From Streptomyces scopuliridis RB72 (GTDB lineage Bacteria; Actinomycetota; Actinomycetes; Streptomycetales; Streptomycetaceae): 64,000 nucleotides of DNA. Shown here piece by piece: positions 27,102-36,404 of this stretch (position 1 is the stretch's first letter; the number at the start of each line of letters is the position of its first letter). The notes beneath the pieces are model-generated. The model did not search any database, had not been told where the DNA came from, and saw nothing but the letters and a program-made list of their open reading frames with translations. The position numbers were made by a program, and so were the translations under genes. The DNA lies in the NCBI RefSeq assembly GCF_000718095.1, contig NZ_JOEI01000012.1, positions 1-64,000 of the forward strand, read 5' to 3'.

Positions 27102-28844
27102 TCAGTTGACCTCGTAGTCCTGGCCGAGGACGACCGACACATCCGCGTTCGTGGCGGCCTTGCCCTTCTTCACCGCGCCGACCGGCAGTCCGAGGGTCTT
27201 GGCGACCTCTTCCGCCTCCGGCTTCTTGGCCTCGTCACCGTAGGTGACCTGCGAGGATGTCAGGACCTCCGCCGTGCCCGCGTCCACGAAGCCATAGCCG
27301 CCGTTGACCAGCGAGATCCGGGCGGACTCCGCCGCGTCCTGGTCCCCGCTCGCGTTCTTCACCCCGACGCGTACGGCCGAGCCCTTCTCCGGGGCGGTGA
27401 CCGAGCCGCCCAGGATGTCCTTCACCACACTCTCGGCGGCCCGCTCACTGAGCAGGCCGTTCTGCTGGACGGGCAGCAGCGTGGTCTTGTAGTCGCCGAC
27501 CTTGGCGTGCTCGGCCAGCTTGGCGAGGGAGGCTCCCAGGTCCTTCTCGGGCAGCGAGGGATCGAGGATCTGCGCCAGGGTCTCGACGGTGACCGTCGCG
27601 GCCTGCGGGTCGTCGGACATCTTCCGCAGCACCCCCTGGAGGACCTGGCCGAACCGCTGGAGCTGCTTGGCCTCCGGCTCGCCGGGCGCGCTGTACGTGG
27701 CGTAGGCGACGGCCATCCGTCCGCTGAGCGTCTGGTTCTCGCCCTTCTTGACCACCGGGTCGTCGCCCTTCTTCGCCCCGGGCACCTCGACATCGGTGGT
27801 CAGGTCGATCGTGCCGACGAGTTCGACGAGGTTCTCCAGATACGGGGTGTCGAGCCGCCAGGTTCCGGTGATCTTGGTGCCGAGCAGCGTGCCGATGGCA
27901 TCGCGCGTTCCCTCCGAGCCGTCGTCGTCGACGGACTTACCGAGGGGGGTGGAGACGCCGTCGTCATCGGCGACGGCGAGGGAGTTGGGCAGCAGGACGG
28001 TGGTGCCCTGGCCGGTCGTGGCGTTGTTGACCAGCAGCGCCGTGGAGGTGCCCTTCTCCTTGGTGTTGTGCAGATGCACCACGATCACATCGCGCTTCTG
28101 CGGCCCCGTGGCGGTGGTCTTCTTCTCGTCCGCGGTGCCGAGACCGGGCAGCTTGCCCGCGTACCAGAGATAGCCGACGCCGCCGGTGACCGCGAGGGCG
28201 AGAACGACGACGAGGGCGACGATCCGGCTGCGGCCGCGCCGCTTGGCCTCCTCGCGCCGCTCGGAGCGGCTCTCGGTGAACTTCAGCCAGTCGATGACGT
28301 CTTCGGAGTCCTCGTCCGGCTCCTCTATGAACGAGAACTGCTCGGTGCGGTAGTCACGGTCCTGGCCGTCGGGGCGCCGCTGCTCCGGTACGGGTACGGA
28401 CGCGGGCGCCTGAGCGGGCGCGGCGGCGGCCGGCTCGGGCGCCGGCTCCTCGGTCTGCCGCTGCTGCTGCGGGATGTTCCACTGCTGGGTCGTGTCGACG
28501 CTCACGGGCTGCTGCTGCCCGGTGTCGTAGCCGTAGCCGTCGTATCCGTATCCCTGCTGCTGCGGCGGCTGTTGCTGCTGCTGCGGTGAGGGCTGGGCGT
28601 ACGGGTCGTACTGCTGCGGGGACTGCGGGGACTGCGCGGTCTGCTGGGGCTGGGCGTACGGGTCGTATCCGTACCCCTGTTGCGGCTGCGCCGGCTGTTG
28701 CTGCTGCGGCTGCCCGTAGGCGTCGTACTGCTGCTGCGGCTGGGGCTGTTGGTACACCGGCTGCCCGTACTCGTCGTAACCGACGATCCGGGGCTGCGTG
28801 TAATACGGGTCGTACGGATCGTACGGCTGCTGCTGGTCGTTCAC
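27102..28844 (-). CDS. LCP/LytR_C-type membrane protein with Gln/Tyr/Pro-rich N-terminus
   Basis: The 580-residue protein has a cytoplasmic N-terminus of about 190 residues packed with Gln, Pro, Tyr and Asp (QPQQQYDAYGQPQQQQ), one membrane helix (about 211-233, IVALVVVLALAVTGGVGYLW), an extracytoplasmic LCP-like region (about 240-470) and a LytR C-terminal domain (VRVGVKNASGDQDAAESA onward). LCP enzymes attach teichoic acids or similar polymers to peptidoglycan; in S. coelicolor the protein at this locus has, as I recall, been linked to wall glycopolymer attachment in spores. Here the usual conserved Arg/Asp residues of LCP catalysis are not evident, so activity is uncertain. GTG 28844 follows GAGAGGGGC. 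Confidence 0.82.
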   Translation of the reverse strand: MNDQQQPYDPYDPYYTQPRIVGYDEYGQPVYQQPQPQQQYDAYGQPQQQQPAQPQQGYGYDPYAQPQQTAQSPQSPQQYDPYAQPSPQQQQQPPQQQGYGYDGYGYDTGQQQPVSVDTTQQWNIPQQQRQTEEPAPEPAAAAPAQAPASVPVPEQRRPDGQDRDYRTEQFSFIEEPDEDSEDVIDWLKFTESRSERREEAKRRGRSRIVALVVVLALAVTGGVGYLWYAGKLPGLGTADEKKTTATGPQKRDVIVVHLHNTKEKGTSTALLVNNATTGQGTTVLLPNSLAVADDDGVSTPLGKSVDDDGSEGTRDAIGTLLGTKITGTWRLDTPYLENLVELVGTIDLTTDVEVPGAKKGDDPVVKKGENQTLSGRMAVAYATYSAPGEPEAKQLQRFGQVLQGVLRKMSDDPQAATVTVETLAQILDPSLPEKDLGASLAKLAEHAKVGDYKTTLLPVQQNGLLSERAAESVVKDILGGSVTAPEKGSAVRVGVKNASGDQDAAESARISLVNGGYGFVDAGTAEVLTSSQVTYGDEAKKPEAEEVAKTLGLPVGAVKKGKAATNADVSVVLGQDYEVN

Positions 28845-28863
28845 CGGTGCCCCTCTCCGTGGC

Positions 28864-29499
28864 TCATGCGCCGCGGTACAACTGCCGCTTGTCGATGTAG
28901 CGCACCACACCGTCCGGCACCAGGTACCAGACCGGATCGCCCTTCGCGACCCTCCCCCGGCAGTCGGTCGACGAGATCGCCAGCGCGGGCACCTCCACGA
29001 GGGAGACCCCGCCCTTGGGCAGTCCGTCGTCCGTCAGATCATGGCCCGGCCGGGTCACTCCGATGAAGTGGGCGAGCGAGAACAGCTCTTCGTGGTCCCG
29101 CCAGCTCAGGATCTGGGAGAGCGCGTCGGCTCCGGTGATGAAGAAGAGGTCCGCGTCGCCGTGGACGGCCCGCAGGTCCCGCAGCGTGTCGATCGTATAG
29201 GTCGGGCCGCCGCGGTCGATGTCGCTGCGGCTGACCGAGAACTGCGGATTGGACGCGGTGGCGATGACCGTCATCAGATAGCGGTCCTCGGCCGGGGAGA
29301 CCGCGCGCTGGCTCTTCTGCCACGGCTGCCCGGTCGGCACGAAGATCACCTCGTCGAGGTGGAACAGGGCGGCCACTTCGCTGGCCGCCACCAGGTGTCC
29401 ATGGTGGATCGGGTCGAATGTCCCGCCCATCACGCCGAGTCGGCGCTTGCCGCGACCGGACCCGGGTTCACGACCGCCGGCCGCTTGCTGCTCTCCCAT
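28864..29499 (-). CDS. nadD: Nicotinate-nucleotide adenylyltransferase
   Basis: NadD converts nicotinate mononucleotide and ATP to deamido-NAD. The 211-residue product has the nucleotidyltransferase signature [15 protein letters not shown] (with HxGH), [10 protein letters not shown] for nicotinate binding, and [13 protein letters not shown] (the SxTxxR motif near the end). ATG 29499 is chosen although its ribosome site is poor; the frame stays open upstream so a longer form cannot be excluded. It lies 20 bp upstream of the LCP-like gene and in the same minus-strand series as rsfS, a common arrangement in actinobacteria. Confidence 0.95.
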   Translation of the reverse strand: MGEQQAAGGREPGSGRGKRRLGVMGGTFDPIHHGHLVAASEVAALFHLDEVIFVPTGQPWQKSQRAVSPAEDRYLMTVIATASNPQFSVSRSDIDRGGPTYTIDTLRDLRAVHGDADLFFITGADALSQILSWRDHEELFSLAHFIGVTRPGHDLTDDGLPKGGVSLVEVPALAISSTDCRGRVAKGDPVWYLVPDGVVRYIDKRQLYRGA

Positions 29500-29537
29500 G
29501 CGTGCAGAGCCTACTGGCACAAGATGACGCCCCGGTG

Positions 29538-29699
29538 TCAGCGGTCGCGGTTGAAGCGGGTGGTGATCCACAGCAGCAGAAGCAGCCCGAACAGGGCGCC
29601 GCCGCCGATGAGGAAGGGGCTGAGGCTTTCGTGGTTGCCGCCGTGCTCGGCGCCCTCGGCGAGCGTGACCAGGTGGGCGGCGGTACCGGTGAGGCTCAT
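29538..29699 (-). CDS. Tiny membrane protein, 53 aa
   Basis: The product [20 protein letters not shown]... has a soluble first half and one hydrophobic helix (about 30-46, [16 protein letters not shown]) followed by RFNRDR, so it should sit with its C-terminus inside. No homologous function is known to me. It lies 39 bp upstream of nadD on the same strand and downstream of another tiny membrane gene. Codon use is typical of the genome. Confidence 0.75.
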   Translation of the reverse strand: MSLTGTAAHLVTLAEGAEHGGNHESLSPFLIGGGALFGLLLLLWITTRFNRDR

Positions 29700-29783
29700 C
29701 TTCTACGGGCCCTTTTCTTCGCGGGTGGGAGCGGAGACTTCGCGCACATCGTATGCGGGGGCTCCGGGCACGCTCACGCCGAC

Positions 29784-29936
29784 TCAGTCGTTGTGATCGT
29801 TGTCGCGGTATCCGCGCAACAGGAACCAGGCGAGCAGGACGACTCCGGCCATCGAGACGACCAGCACGATCCGCAACGTATCGCCCGGTCCCTGCTGGTC
29901 CGATGCGGCGGCGAGCAGGGTGACGGTTTCCGGCAT
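29784..29936 (-). CDS. Tiny membrane protein, 50 aa
   Basis: The product begins [18 protein letters not shown] and has a single membrane helix (about 22-43, [20 protein letters not shown]) with a charged end [17 protein letters not shown] lies nine bases before ATG 29936. Longer in-frame starts up to 30028 exist but lack ribosome sites. It leads the minus-strand group toward nadD and is divergent from the M48 protease gene. Its function is unknown. Confidence 0.72.
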   Translation of the reverse strand: MPETVTLLAAASDQQGPGDTLRIVLVVSMAGVVLLAWFLLRGYRDNDHND

Positions 29937-30023
29937 GTCGGGTGTGCTCCTCGGTCTCGTCCGGCGGTGCCCGGGGTAACGGCTCCCGGGAAACACGGCC
30001 ATGGGCCCCCGCCACACGGTAGA

Positions 30024-30043
30024 CCCACCCCCTAGGGTGGGGG
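30024..30043. repeat. Inverted repeat between divergent genes
   Basis: CCCACCCCCTAGGGTGGGGG is a near-perfect palindrome centred on CCTAGG. It lies between the divergent 50-aa membrane-protein gene and the M48 protease gene, 50 bases before the latter, so it may be an operator for either promoter. Confidence 0.5.
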
Positions 30044-30090
30044 CCGTCAGGGGGACGAGCTTTGGACTCGTATGAACAGGGGATATCCAT

Positions 30091-31209
30091 ATGACCGAAG
30101 ACAGTCACGAGGCAGCCGCCCACGAAAACGTGCCGAGCAGGCAGCGCAAGCGCTTCCCTGGCATTTCCTCACGGGCGTACGAACACCCCGCGGACCGCTC
30201 GGCGCTGGTCGCCCTGCGCAAGCTCACCGGCTTCGACACGGTGTTCAAGGCGATGAGCGCGCTGCTGCCCGAGCGCAGCCTGCGGCTGCTCTTCCTCTCC
30301 GACTCCGTACGCGTCAGCGACGCGCAGTTCGCGCATCTGCACGCCATGCTGCGGGACGCCTGCTACATCCTGGACCTGGAGAAGGTTCCCGCGATGTACG
30401 TGGCGCAGGATCCCAAGCCGAACGCCATGTGCATCGGTCTGGACGAGCCGATCATCGTGGTCACCACCGGGCTGGTGGAGCTGCTCGACGAGGAGGAGAT
30501 GCGGGCGGTCGTCGGCCATGAGGTGGGCCACGCGCTCTCCGGTCACTCCGTCTACCGGACCATACTTCTCTTCCTCACCAATCTGGCGCTCAAGGTCGCC
30601 TGGATCCCGCTGGGCAATGTCGCGATCATGGCGATCGTGACGGCGCTGCGGGAGTGGTTCCGGAAGTCGGAGCTGTCGGCGGACCGGGCCGGACTGCTTG
30701 CCGGCCAGGATCTCCAGGCCTCGATGCGCGGCCTGATGAAGATCGCCGGTGGCAATCACCTGCACGAGATGAATGTGGACGCGTTCCTGGAGCAGGCCGC
30801 GGAGTACGAGGCGGGCGGCGATCTGCGGGACTCCGTGCTCAAGATCCTCAACGTGCTGCCGCGTACGCACCCCTTCACGACGGTGCGCGCGGCCGAGCTG
30901 AAGAAGTGGGCGGAGAGCCGTGACTTCCAGCGGGTCATGGACGGCCACTACCCGCGCCGCGAGGACGACAAGGACACCTCGGTCACGGACTCGTTCCGCG
31001 ACTCCGCCGCGCATTACGCGGACACGGTCCGCAGCAGCAAGGACCCGCTGATGAAGCTGGTCGGCGACATCGCGGGCGGCGCGGGCGATCTGGGCGGCAA
31101 GCTGCGCGACAAGTTCACCGGTGGCGGCGGTAGCGGCGGCAACGGCAGCCGCGCCTCGGACGAGGGCACCGGCGGCGAAGGCCGGGACCAGGGCCCCGGC
31201 AAGAGCTGA
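30091..31209 (+). CDS. M48-family zinc metalloprotease
   Basis: The 372-residue protein carries the gluzincin motif HEVGH (H143, E144, H147) in [17 protein letters not shown] and the third ligand Glu in [12 protein letters not shown] (E194), as in HtpX/Ste24-like M48 proteases. One or two hydrophobic helices follow the motif ([23 protein letters not shown]). The C-terminal 60 residues are Gly/Ser-rich and probably disordered. Such enzymes degrade misfolded or damaged membrane-associated proteins; the target here is unknown. ATG 30091 follows CAGGGGATATCC. It is monocistronic and converges on the SCO2583-type gene. Confidence 0.9.
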   Translation: MTEDSHEAAAHENVPSRQRKRFPGISSRAYEHPADRSALVALRKLTGFDTVFKAMSALLPERSLRLLFLSDSVRVSDAQFAHLHAMLRDACYILDLEKVPAMYVAQDPKPNAMCIGLDEPIIVVTTGLVELLDEEEMRAVVGHEVGHALSGHSVYRTILLFLTNLALKVAWIPLGNVAIMAIVTALREWFRKSELSADRAGLLAGQDLQASMRGLMKIAGGNHLHEMNVDAFLEQAAEYEAGGDLRDSVLKILNVLPRTHPFTTVRAAELKKWAESRDFQRVMDGHYPRREDDKDTSVTDSFRDSAAHYADTVRSSKDPLMKLVGDIAGGAGDLGGKLRDKFTGGGGSGGNGSRASDEGTGGEGRDQGPGKS

Positions 31210-31245
31210 ACCGTACGGAGAGCAGGCCGAGCCCGGTCGTCCCCG

Positions 31246-32364
31246 TCAGGAGGCCGGGCTCGGTTCCGCCGCGCGGGACAGCGTCCCGCAGAGCGCCGTA
31301 TTGGCCGGACCCGTCGCGTACGGGTCCGTGCCGGCCGGTTCACGGAGCTTGGCCCGCTGCCCGGCCAGCAGGGGCCGCAGCGTCGTCGGCGGCTCCGCCG
31401 AGCACGCCTGTGGCCCGGCCTGCACCTCACTGGTCAGCAGTCGCGCCGTATGGCGCGGCAGCGCGTCCAGGTCGAAGCGGAAGCGCAGCTCGCGCCGGAC
31501 GGTGAAGAGCGAGGCGTCCCGTACGGGCTGCGCGTCGGAGCTCGCCGGGCGCAGCGCGTAGACGAAGACATGGTCCGAGACCACCTCCAGCGTCCCGGGC
31601 GAGGTCTCCTGGTAGCGCAGCGTGCCGTGCACCCGCACCTCGTCGTCGGCCTGGGCCACCTTCGCCGGGTCGAAGCGCACCAGCCAGCCGGTCGGCGCGT
31701 GCCGGCCGTCGTCGGCGGGCGCGGCGAATCCGGCGTCGAACTGGTCGAGCTGGTCGGCGTCGAGCAGCACCCGTACCGGCCGTTCCGAGCGGCCCTCGAT
31801 GACGTCGGGGTCGAGCGAGGACGCCACGAGATAGTCCTTGACGGTGGTCAGCGCGGCCATCACCTGACTCTCCGAGAAGCCCCCGGTCTCCCGGACGGCG
31901 GGCATCGTGATCCCGGCCGCTCCCACGCGGAACTGCGCGGCCGGGCTGTGCTTGAAGAGATCCGCGGGGGTGCCGCCCGGCACGGGCCCCTGGGGCGCCA
32001 GCGGGATCACCGACATCCGCACCTGGTCCACGGAACGGCCGGTGGCCGGCCGGTAGGGATTGCGCAGGCCCAGATAGATGGCCGTACCGAACGCCAGGAC
32101 CACCACCAGGACCAGCAGCAGAAGCTGTCGCGATCCGCGCCAGAAGATCCCCCGGGCCCGCCCTTTGGCCGGTGGCGGAGGCTGCGCCGGAGGAACCCTC
32201 CGGACGGCGTCGGCGTGATCGGTCATCCGCTCCCGCGCCGAGAACTCCTGAAGGCGGGCCTCCCGGATGAAGGATTCGTCGAAGACGACGGAGCGGTACT
32301 CGTCGTCATCGCCGCCGGGCAGCCCCTCAGGTTCCCCTTCGGGTGGGTCTCGACGCCCTGCCAT
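31246..32364 (-). CDS. SCO2583-family membrane protein
   Basis: The 372-residue product has an acidic N-terminus with SVVFDESFIREARLQEFSARERM, one membrane helix (about 78-100, LLLLVLVVVLAFGTAIYLG) and a 270-residue extracytoplasmic region without recognised motifs (PAVRETGGFSESQVMAALTT). The family sits next to SCO2584-type spore-wall genes in Streptomyces. ATG 32364 is chosen; it is preceded by TACCCTGAAGGT, in which TACCCT lies six bases before the start, so the mRNA may be leaderless. The next gene upstream shares both the N-terminal motif and this start context, pointing to duplication. Its biochemical role is unknown. Confidence 0.8.
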   Translation of the reverse strand: MAGRRDPPEGEPEGLPGGDDDEYRSVVFDESFIREARLQEFSARERMTDHADAVRRVPPAQPPPPAKGRARGIFWRGSRQLLLLVLVVVLAFGTAIYLGLRNPYRPATGRSVDQVRMSVIPLAPQGPVPGGTPADLFKHSPAAQFRVGAAGITMPAVRETGGFSESQVMAALTTVKDYLVASSLDPDVIEGRSERPVRVLLDADQLDQFDAGFAAPADDGRHAPTGWLVRFDPAKVAQADDEVRVHGTLRYQETSPGTLEVVSDHVFVYALRPASSDAQPVRDASLFTVRRELRFRFDLDALPRHTARLLTSEVQAGPQACSAEPPTTLRPLLAGQRAKLREPAGTDPYATGPANTALCGTLSRAAEPSPAS

Positions 32365-32483
32365 ACCTTCAGGGTAGGTCGGCGGGGCCGAACATAAACG
32401 CTGGGCAAGCCGGGAAGTTCCGGGAGCCACGCGATCGGCCGTTCAGGTCGTACCCGGCCGTCCGAGGGAGGTCCGGGGCGCGT

Positions 32484-33074
32484 TCAGGGCGTACGCGGCA
32501 CCGCGGAGACCGCCGGCGCCGACTGGTTCGCGGACGCCGAGGGAATACCCGGGGCCGGCTTGTCGATCCCGGTCGTGGCGGGCTGCGGCACCTTGCCGTC
32601 GCGGCTGTTGGAGGCGCCTCGGTAGACGGCCGAGAAGGCCAGCGCGACCATCCCGATCCCCATCAGCAGGGCGAGCAGCCAGGCGACGGGGCGGTGCCAG
32701 CGGGCCGCGCCGCGGTACGGCCGCAGCGAGCCGCCGTGGCGTCCGTAGGGCCCGGAGAGCGCGTCGGGGTCATCGGGGTCGTACTCGCCGTCGTAGCCGG
32801 GGTCGGGTCCGTACGCGCCGTCCCGGCCGTACAGCTCCTCGTACAGCTCGTCCTCGGGCCGTCCCCCGCCGGACCGCGCGCGGGCCGCCTCGGCCTCGGC
32901 GCGCGCCTGGGCAGCGGCCAGCAGCCGTTCCACGGCGGAGGGTTCATGAATGGTGGCGGCCTTGACGAAGTCCTCGTCGAAGACCACGGGGGCGAAGTCC
33001 TTGTCCGCGCCACCGCGGTCGTCGTCGGGCTCCCAGCCGTCCGGGAACGGCTTGCCCCCCACGTCGTCCGGCAC
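32484..33074 (-). CDS. SCO2584-family spore-wall biosynthesis membrane protein
   Basis: The 196-residue product has an acidic cytoplasmic part with PVVFDEDFVKAATIHEPSAVER, a Gly/Tyr/Asp-rich linker, one membrane helix (about 130-150, WLLALLMGIGMVALAFSAVY) and a short Ser/Pro-rich outer tail. In S. coelicolor SCO2584 was, as I recall, found among proteins interacting with the Mre spore-wall machinery, whose rodA and mrdA genes lie at the end of this window. The frame is open to GTG 33146, but GTG 33074 is chosen: it has the same TACCCT-N6 context as the neighbouring paralogue and leaves room for a promoter after the proA terminator. Confidence 0.75.
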   Translation of the reverse strand: MPDDVGGKPFPDGWEPDDDRGGADKDFAPVVFDEDFVKAATIHEPSAVERLLAAAQARAEAEAARARSGGGRPEDELYEELYGRDGAYGPDPGYDGEYDPDDPDALSGPYGRHGGSLRPYRGAARWHRPVAWLLALLMGIGMVALAFSAVYRGASNSRDGKVPQPATTGIDKPAPGIPSASANQSAPAVSAVPRTP

Positions 33075-33157
33075 CCCTTCAGGGTAGACCTGGCGGGTCG
33101 TTTTGGGCAGGCGGAGTCCGAACTCTCCCGAGTTCGTCTTGGTCACATCGCGGTCCC

Positions 33158-33183
33158 GGCGCCCGCCCGTCGCCGCGGGCGCC
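33158..33183 (-). terminator. Terminator downstream of proA
   Basis: GGCGCCCGC and GCGGGCGCC form a perfect 9-bp stem with an 8-base loop (33158-33183), 25 bp after the proA stop. Confidence 0.75.
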
Positions 33184-33207
33184 CCTGCCGTATCAGTGGC
33201 CCCACCG

Positions 33208-34491
33208 CTATCGCGTGTGGCCGTCGCCGATCACGATGTACTTCGTCGAGGTCAGCTCCGGCAGCCCCATCGGCCCCCGCGCGTGCAGCTTCTGCGTGGA
33301 GATTCCGATCTCGGCGCCGAAGCCGAACTGGCCGCCGTCGGTGAAGCGCGTGGACGCGTTCACAGCGACTGTCGTGGAATCGACCAATTGGGTGAATCGG
33401 CGGGCCGCGGCCTGTGAGGTGGTGACGATCGCCTCCGTATGGCCGGACGACCAGAGCCGGATATGGGCGACGGCGGCGTCCAGCGAGTCGACGACCGCGG
33501 CGGCGATGTCGTACGAGAGGTACTCGGTCTCCCAGTCCTCCGCGGTGGCCGGCACGATCTCGGCCTTCGACCCCGCGCCGTACGCGAGCACCCGCTCGTC
33601 GGCGTGGACCGTGACCCCGGCGTCGGCGAGCGCGTCCAGCGCGCGCGGCAGGAACACACCCGCGATGTCCTGGTGGACGAGGAGCGTCTCGGCGGCGTTG
33701 CAGACGCTGGGCCGCTGCGCCTTGGAGTTGATCAGGATCTCGACGGCCATGTCGAGATCGGTCTCGGCGTCCACATACACATGGCAGTTGCCGGTGCCGG
33801 TCTCGATGACGGGGACGGTGGACCCCTCGACGACGGTACGGATCAGGGAGGCGCCGCCGCGCGGGATCAGCACGTCGACCAGGCCGCGGGCCCGCATCAG
33901 CTCCTGTACGGCGTCCCGCCCCTCGCCGGGCACGAGCTGTACGGCGTCGGCGGGCAGCCCGGCTCCGCCGACGGCGTCGCGCAGCACCCGTACGAGGGCG
34001 GTGTTCGAGGAGATCGCCGAGGAGGAGCCGCGCAGCAGCACCGCGTTGCCCGACTTCAGACAGAGCGCGGCGGCGTCCACGGTGACATTGGGGCGGGCCT
34101 CGTAGATGATCCCGACCACACCGAGCGGCACCCGCACCTGGCGCAGATCGATGCCGTTGGGCAGTGTCGAACCGCGTACGACCTCACCGACCGGGTCGGG
34201 CAGCGCCGCCACGTCCCGTACGTCCGCGGCGATGGCCCGCACCCGCTCCGGTGTCAGCGTCAGCCGGTCGATGATCGCCTCGCCGGTCCCGGCCTCCCGG
34301 GCCCGCGCGATGTCCTCGGCGTTGGCCGTGACGATCTCGTGGGTACGGACTTCCAGCGCGTCCGCGATCGCCAGCAGCGCGTCGTCCTTGGCCGCACGCG
34401 GCAGTGGCGCGATATCGGCTGCCGCGGCGCGGGACCGGTAGGCGGCCCTGGCGACCGGGGAGAGGTTGTCGTACGGCGAGAGCGAGGTCAT
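33208..34491 (-). CDS. proA: Gamma-glutamyl phosphate reductase
   Basis: ProA reduces gamma-glutamyl phosphate with NADPH to glutamate semialdehyde, the second step of proline synthesis. The 427-residue product is full-length with [34 protein letters not shown], the nucleophile region [16 protein letters not shown] and the C-terminal [16 protein letters not shown] 34491 ([16 protein letters not shown]) is the natural start. It is in the same direction as proB but separated from it by an unrelated gene with its own promoter, so the two are not a simple operon. Confidence 0.97.
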   Translation of the reverse strand: MTSLSPYDNLSPVARAAYRSRAAAADIAPLPRAAKDDALLAIADALEVRTHEIVTANAEDIARAREAGTGEAIIDRLTLTPERVRAIAADVRDVAALPDPVGEVVRGSTLPNGIDLRQVRVPLGVVGIIYEARPNVTVDAAALCLKSGNAVLLRGSSSAISSNTALVRVLRDAVGGAGLPADAVQLVPGEGRDAVQELMRARGLVDVLIPRGGASLIRTVVEGSTVPVIETGTGNCHVYVDAETDLDMAVEILINSKAQRPSVCNAAETLLVHQDIAGVFLPRALDALADAGVTVHADERVLAYGAGSKAEIVPATAEDWETEYLSYDIAAAVVDSLDAAVAHIRLWSSGHTEAIVTTSQAAARRFTQLVDSTTVAVNASTRFTDGGQFGFGAEIGISTQKLHARGPMGLPELTSTKYIVIGDGHTR

Positions 34492-34563
34492 GCCCGCAGG
34501 GTAATGCGCGCCCTGCGGGCATTCCGCACGTATTCCGGACTCCGAGACACTTCCGGAGGGGGA

Positions 34564-35079
34564 TCAGAACGGATGAACGCCCACCGGGGCCGCCGGTGGC
34601 GGGCCGTAGCCCTCCGCGATCCGCTGGTGGTACGTCTCACGGTCGATGACCTCAAGACCGACGATCTTCCACGGCGGCAGCTTGGCGCTCGACCGGTGCT
34701 CGCCCCAGAGCCGCAGCGCGACGGCGGCGGCGTCGTGCAGGTCCCGGGCCTCCTCCCAGTACCGGATCTCCGCGTGATCGTTGGCGTACCGGCTGGTCAG
34801 CAGGAAGGGATGGTCATGGGCCAGTTGTTCCAGGCCACGCCGGACCTCGGGCAGCGGAGCCTCGGCGCCCGAGACGCTGAGCGTGATGTGCCAGAGCTTC
34901 GACAGCGCACGGCCCTCCGCGCGCGCGTCCGTTCTCGATACGACCTCCCGCTGTTGCTCGTCGTCGAAGTCGTCCCCCGCTTCGACGCTGGTCAGGGCTC
35001 GTTCCTCGCCCGCGGCCCTCCGGGCGTGGGCGCTGCCCCCGGTCCCTCGGGGCACCGCCCCCGGGCGCGCTCGTCTCAC
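34564..35079 (-). CDS. Conserved hypothetical protein between proA and proB, 171 aa
   Basis: I do not recognise a family. After an Arg/Ala-rich N-terminus of about 60 residues comes a compact region (about 65-171): LSKLWHITLSVSGAEAPLPE, FLLTSRYANDHAEIRYWEEA and WKIVGLEVIDRETYHQR. It reads like a small soluble alpha/beta protein, with no Cys clusters or membrane helices. GTG 35079 is selected because AGGAGG stands six bases upstream, an exceptionally good ribosome site; the open frame runs to 35136 without one. A good promoter lies just upstream. Its position between proA and proB suggests no role in itself. Confidence 0.78.
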   Translation of the reverse strand: MRRARPGAVPRGTGGSAHARRAAGEERALTSVEAGDDFDDEQQREVVSRTDARAEGRALSKLWHITLSVSGAEAPLPEVRRGLEQLAHDHPFLLTSRYANDHAEIRYWEEARDLHDAAAVALRLWGEHRSSAKLPPWKIVGLEVIDRETYHQRIAEGYGPPPAAPVGVHPF

Positions 35080-35107
35080 CAGCGGCCTCCTGTTGATGCG
35101 TTGTCGT

Positions 35108-35136
35108 GCTGTACCCCGTCTGTACCCCTGGGACAA
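35108..35136 (-). promoter_or_regulatory. Candidate promoter of the 171-aa gene
   Basis: On the minus strand TTGTCC (35131-35136) and TACAGC (35108-35113) are separated by 17 bases, about 30 bases before GTG 35079. Spacing is ideal and the -35 is good. Confidence 0.5.
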
Positions 35137-35222
35137 AGTTGACCAGTCCCGGGCAGGGCATGGGGCGGTTTTGGTAAAGGTCCCTGTTCAAAGACCGGAG
35201 TTTCAGCCGTTTCAGGGGTGGG

Positions 35223-36404
35223 TCAGGGATGGAGGATGACCAAATCGTCTCTGTGTACGACCTCACGCTCGTAGGCGGGGCCCAGCTCGCGGGCCAGTTC
35301 GCGGGTGGAGCGGCCCAGGAGCTGGGGGATCTCCTTGGCGTCGAAGTTGACGAGACCGCGGGCTACCGGCCGGCCCGCCGTGTCCCGCAGCTCCACCGGG
35401 TCACCGGCGCTGAACTCGCCCTCGACGGCGGCGATTCCGGCCGGCAGCAGTGAGGTGCGCCGCTCGACGACGGCCCGTACCGCCCCGTCGTCCAGGGTGA
35501 GCGCGCCCTGCGGGGTGGAGGCGTGGGCGAGCCACAGCAGCCGGCCCGCGGAGCGCCGTCCGGTGCGGTGGAAGTACGTACCGGTGTCCCGCCCCGCGAG
35601 TCCGTCGGCGGCATGGCTCGCGGAGGTCAGCACCACCGGGACCCCGGCCGCGGCGGCGATCCTGGCGGCCTCGACCTTGGTGACCATGCCGCCGGTGCCC
35701 AGGCCCGCCCTGCCCGCGCTGCCGAGGGAGACGCCCGCCAGATCGGCGGGACCGCGCACCTCCGCGATCCGCGCGGCGCCGGGGGTACGGGGGTCGCCGT
35801 CGTACAGCCCGTCGACATCGGAGAGCAGGACGAGCAGATCGGCCCGTACGAGATGGGCGACGAGGGCGGCCAGCCGGTCGTTGTCGCCGAACCGGATCTC
35901 GTCCGTGGCGACGGTGTCGTTCTCGTTGACGACGGGGACGGCGCCCATGCCGAGCAGCTGGTCCAGGGTGCGGTAGGCGTTGCGGTAGTGGGCGCGGCGG
36001 CTGGTGTCGTCGGTGGTGAGGAGCACCTGCCCGACGCGGACGCCGTAGCGGGCGAAGGAGGCGGTGTAGCGGGCGACCAGCAGCCCCTGTCCCACGCTGG
36101 CGGCGGCCTGCTGGCGGGCCAGGTCCCGGGGGCGGCGCTCCAGTCCGAGCGGGGCGAGCCCGGCGGCGATGGCGCCGCTGGAGACGAGCAGGACCTCCTT
36201 CTCGTCACCGCTCCCGGCACCGCGTCTGACCTGGGCGAGTACATCGACGAGGGCGTCGACCCGGTCGGCGTCGAGCCCGCCGGAGGCGGTGGTGAGCGAG
36301 GAGGAGCCGACCTTCACGACGATCCTGCGGGCCTGTGCCACCGCGTCCTGCCGTGCCGTCACGCTCTGCCGTGCCGCTGCCACGTGCTGTGCCTCTGCTC
36401 TCAC
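35223..36404 (-). CDS. proB: Glutamate 5-kinase
   Basis: ProB phosphorylates glutamate, the first and feedback-regulated step of proline synthesis. The 393-residue product shows RRIVVKVGSSSLTT, VSSGAIAAGLAPLG, VNENDTVATDEIRFGDNDRLAALVA and GTGGMVTKVEAARIA of the amino-acid kinase domain, followed by a C-terminal PUA domain (ALTLDDGAVRAVVERRTSLLPAG onward). Start choice is uncertain: GTG 36404 has the best ribosome site (GAGGTG nine bases upstream), while GTG 36383, 36362 and 36341 are in-frame alternatives that only shorten the leader before the core. Confidence 0.95.
   Translation of the reverse strand: MRAEAQHVAAARQSVTARQDAVAQARRIVVKVGSSSLTTASGGLDADRVDALVDVLAQVRRGAGSGDEKEVLLVSSGAIAAGLAPLGLERRPRDLARQQAAASVGQGLLVARYTASFARYGVRVGQVLLTTDDTSRRAHYRNAYRTLDQLLGMGAVPVVNENDTVATDEIRFGDNDRLAALVAHLVRADLLVLLSDVDGLYDGDPRTPGAARIAEVRGPADLAGVSLGSAGRAGLGTGGMVTKVEAARIAAAAGVPVVLTSASHAADGLAGRDTGTYFHRTGRRSAGRLLWLAHASTPQGALTLDDGAVRAVVERRTSLLPAGIAAVEGEFSAGDPVELRDTAGRPVARGLVNFDAKEIPQLLGRSTRELARELGPAYEREVVHRDDLVILHP

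Noticed and set aside
33075..33146. Longer N-terminus (GTG 33146) for the SCO2584-type protein
   Set aside because: The start would lie 12 bases after the proA terminator with no ribosome site, whereas GTG 33074 shares its start context with the neighbouring paralogue. It is not fully excluded.
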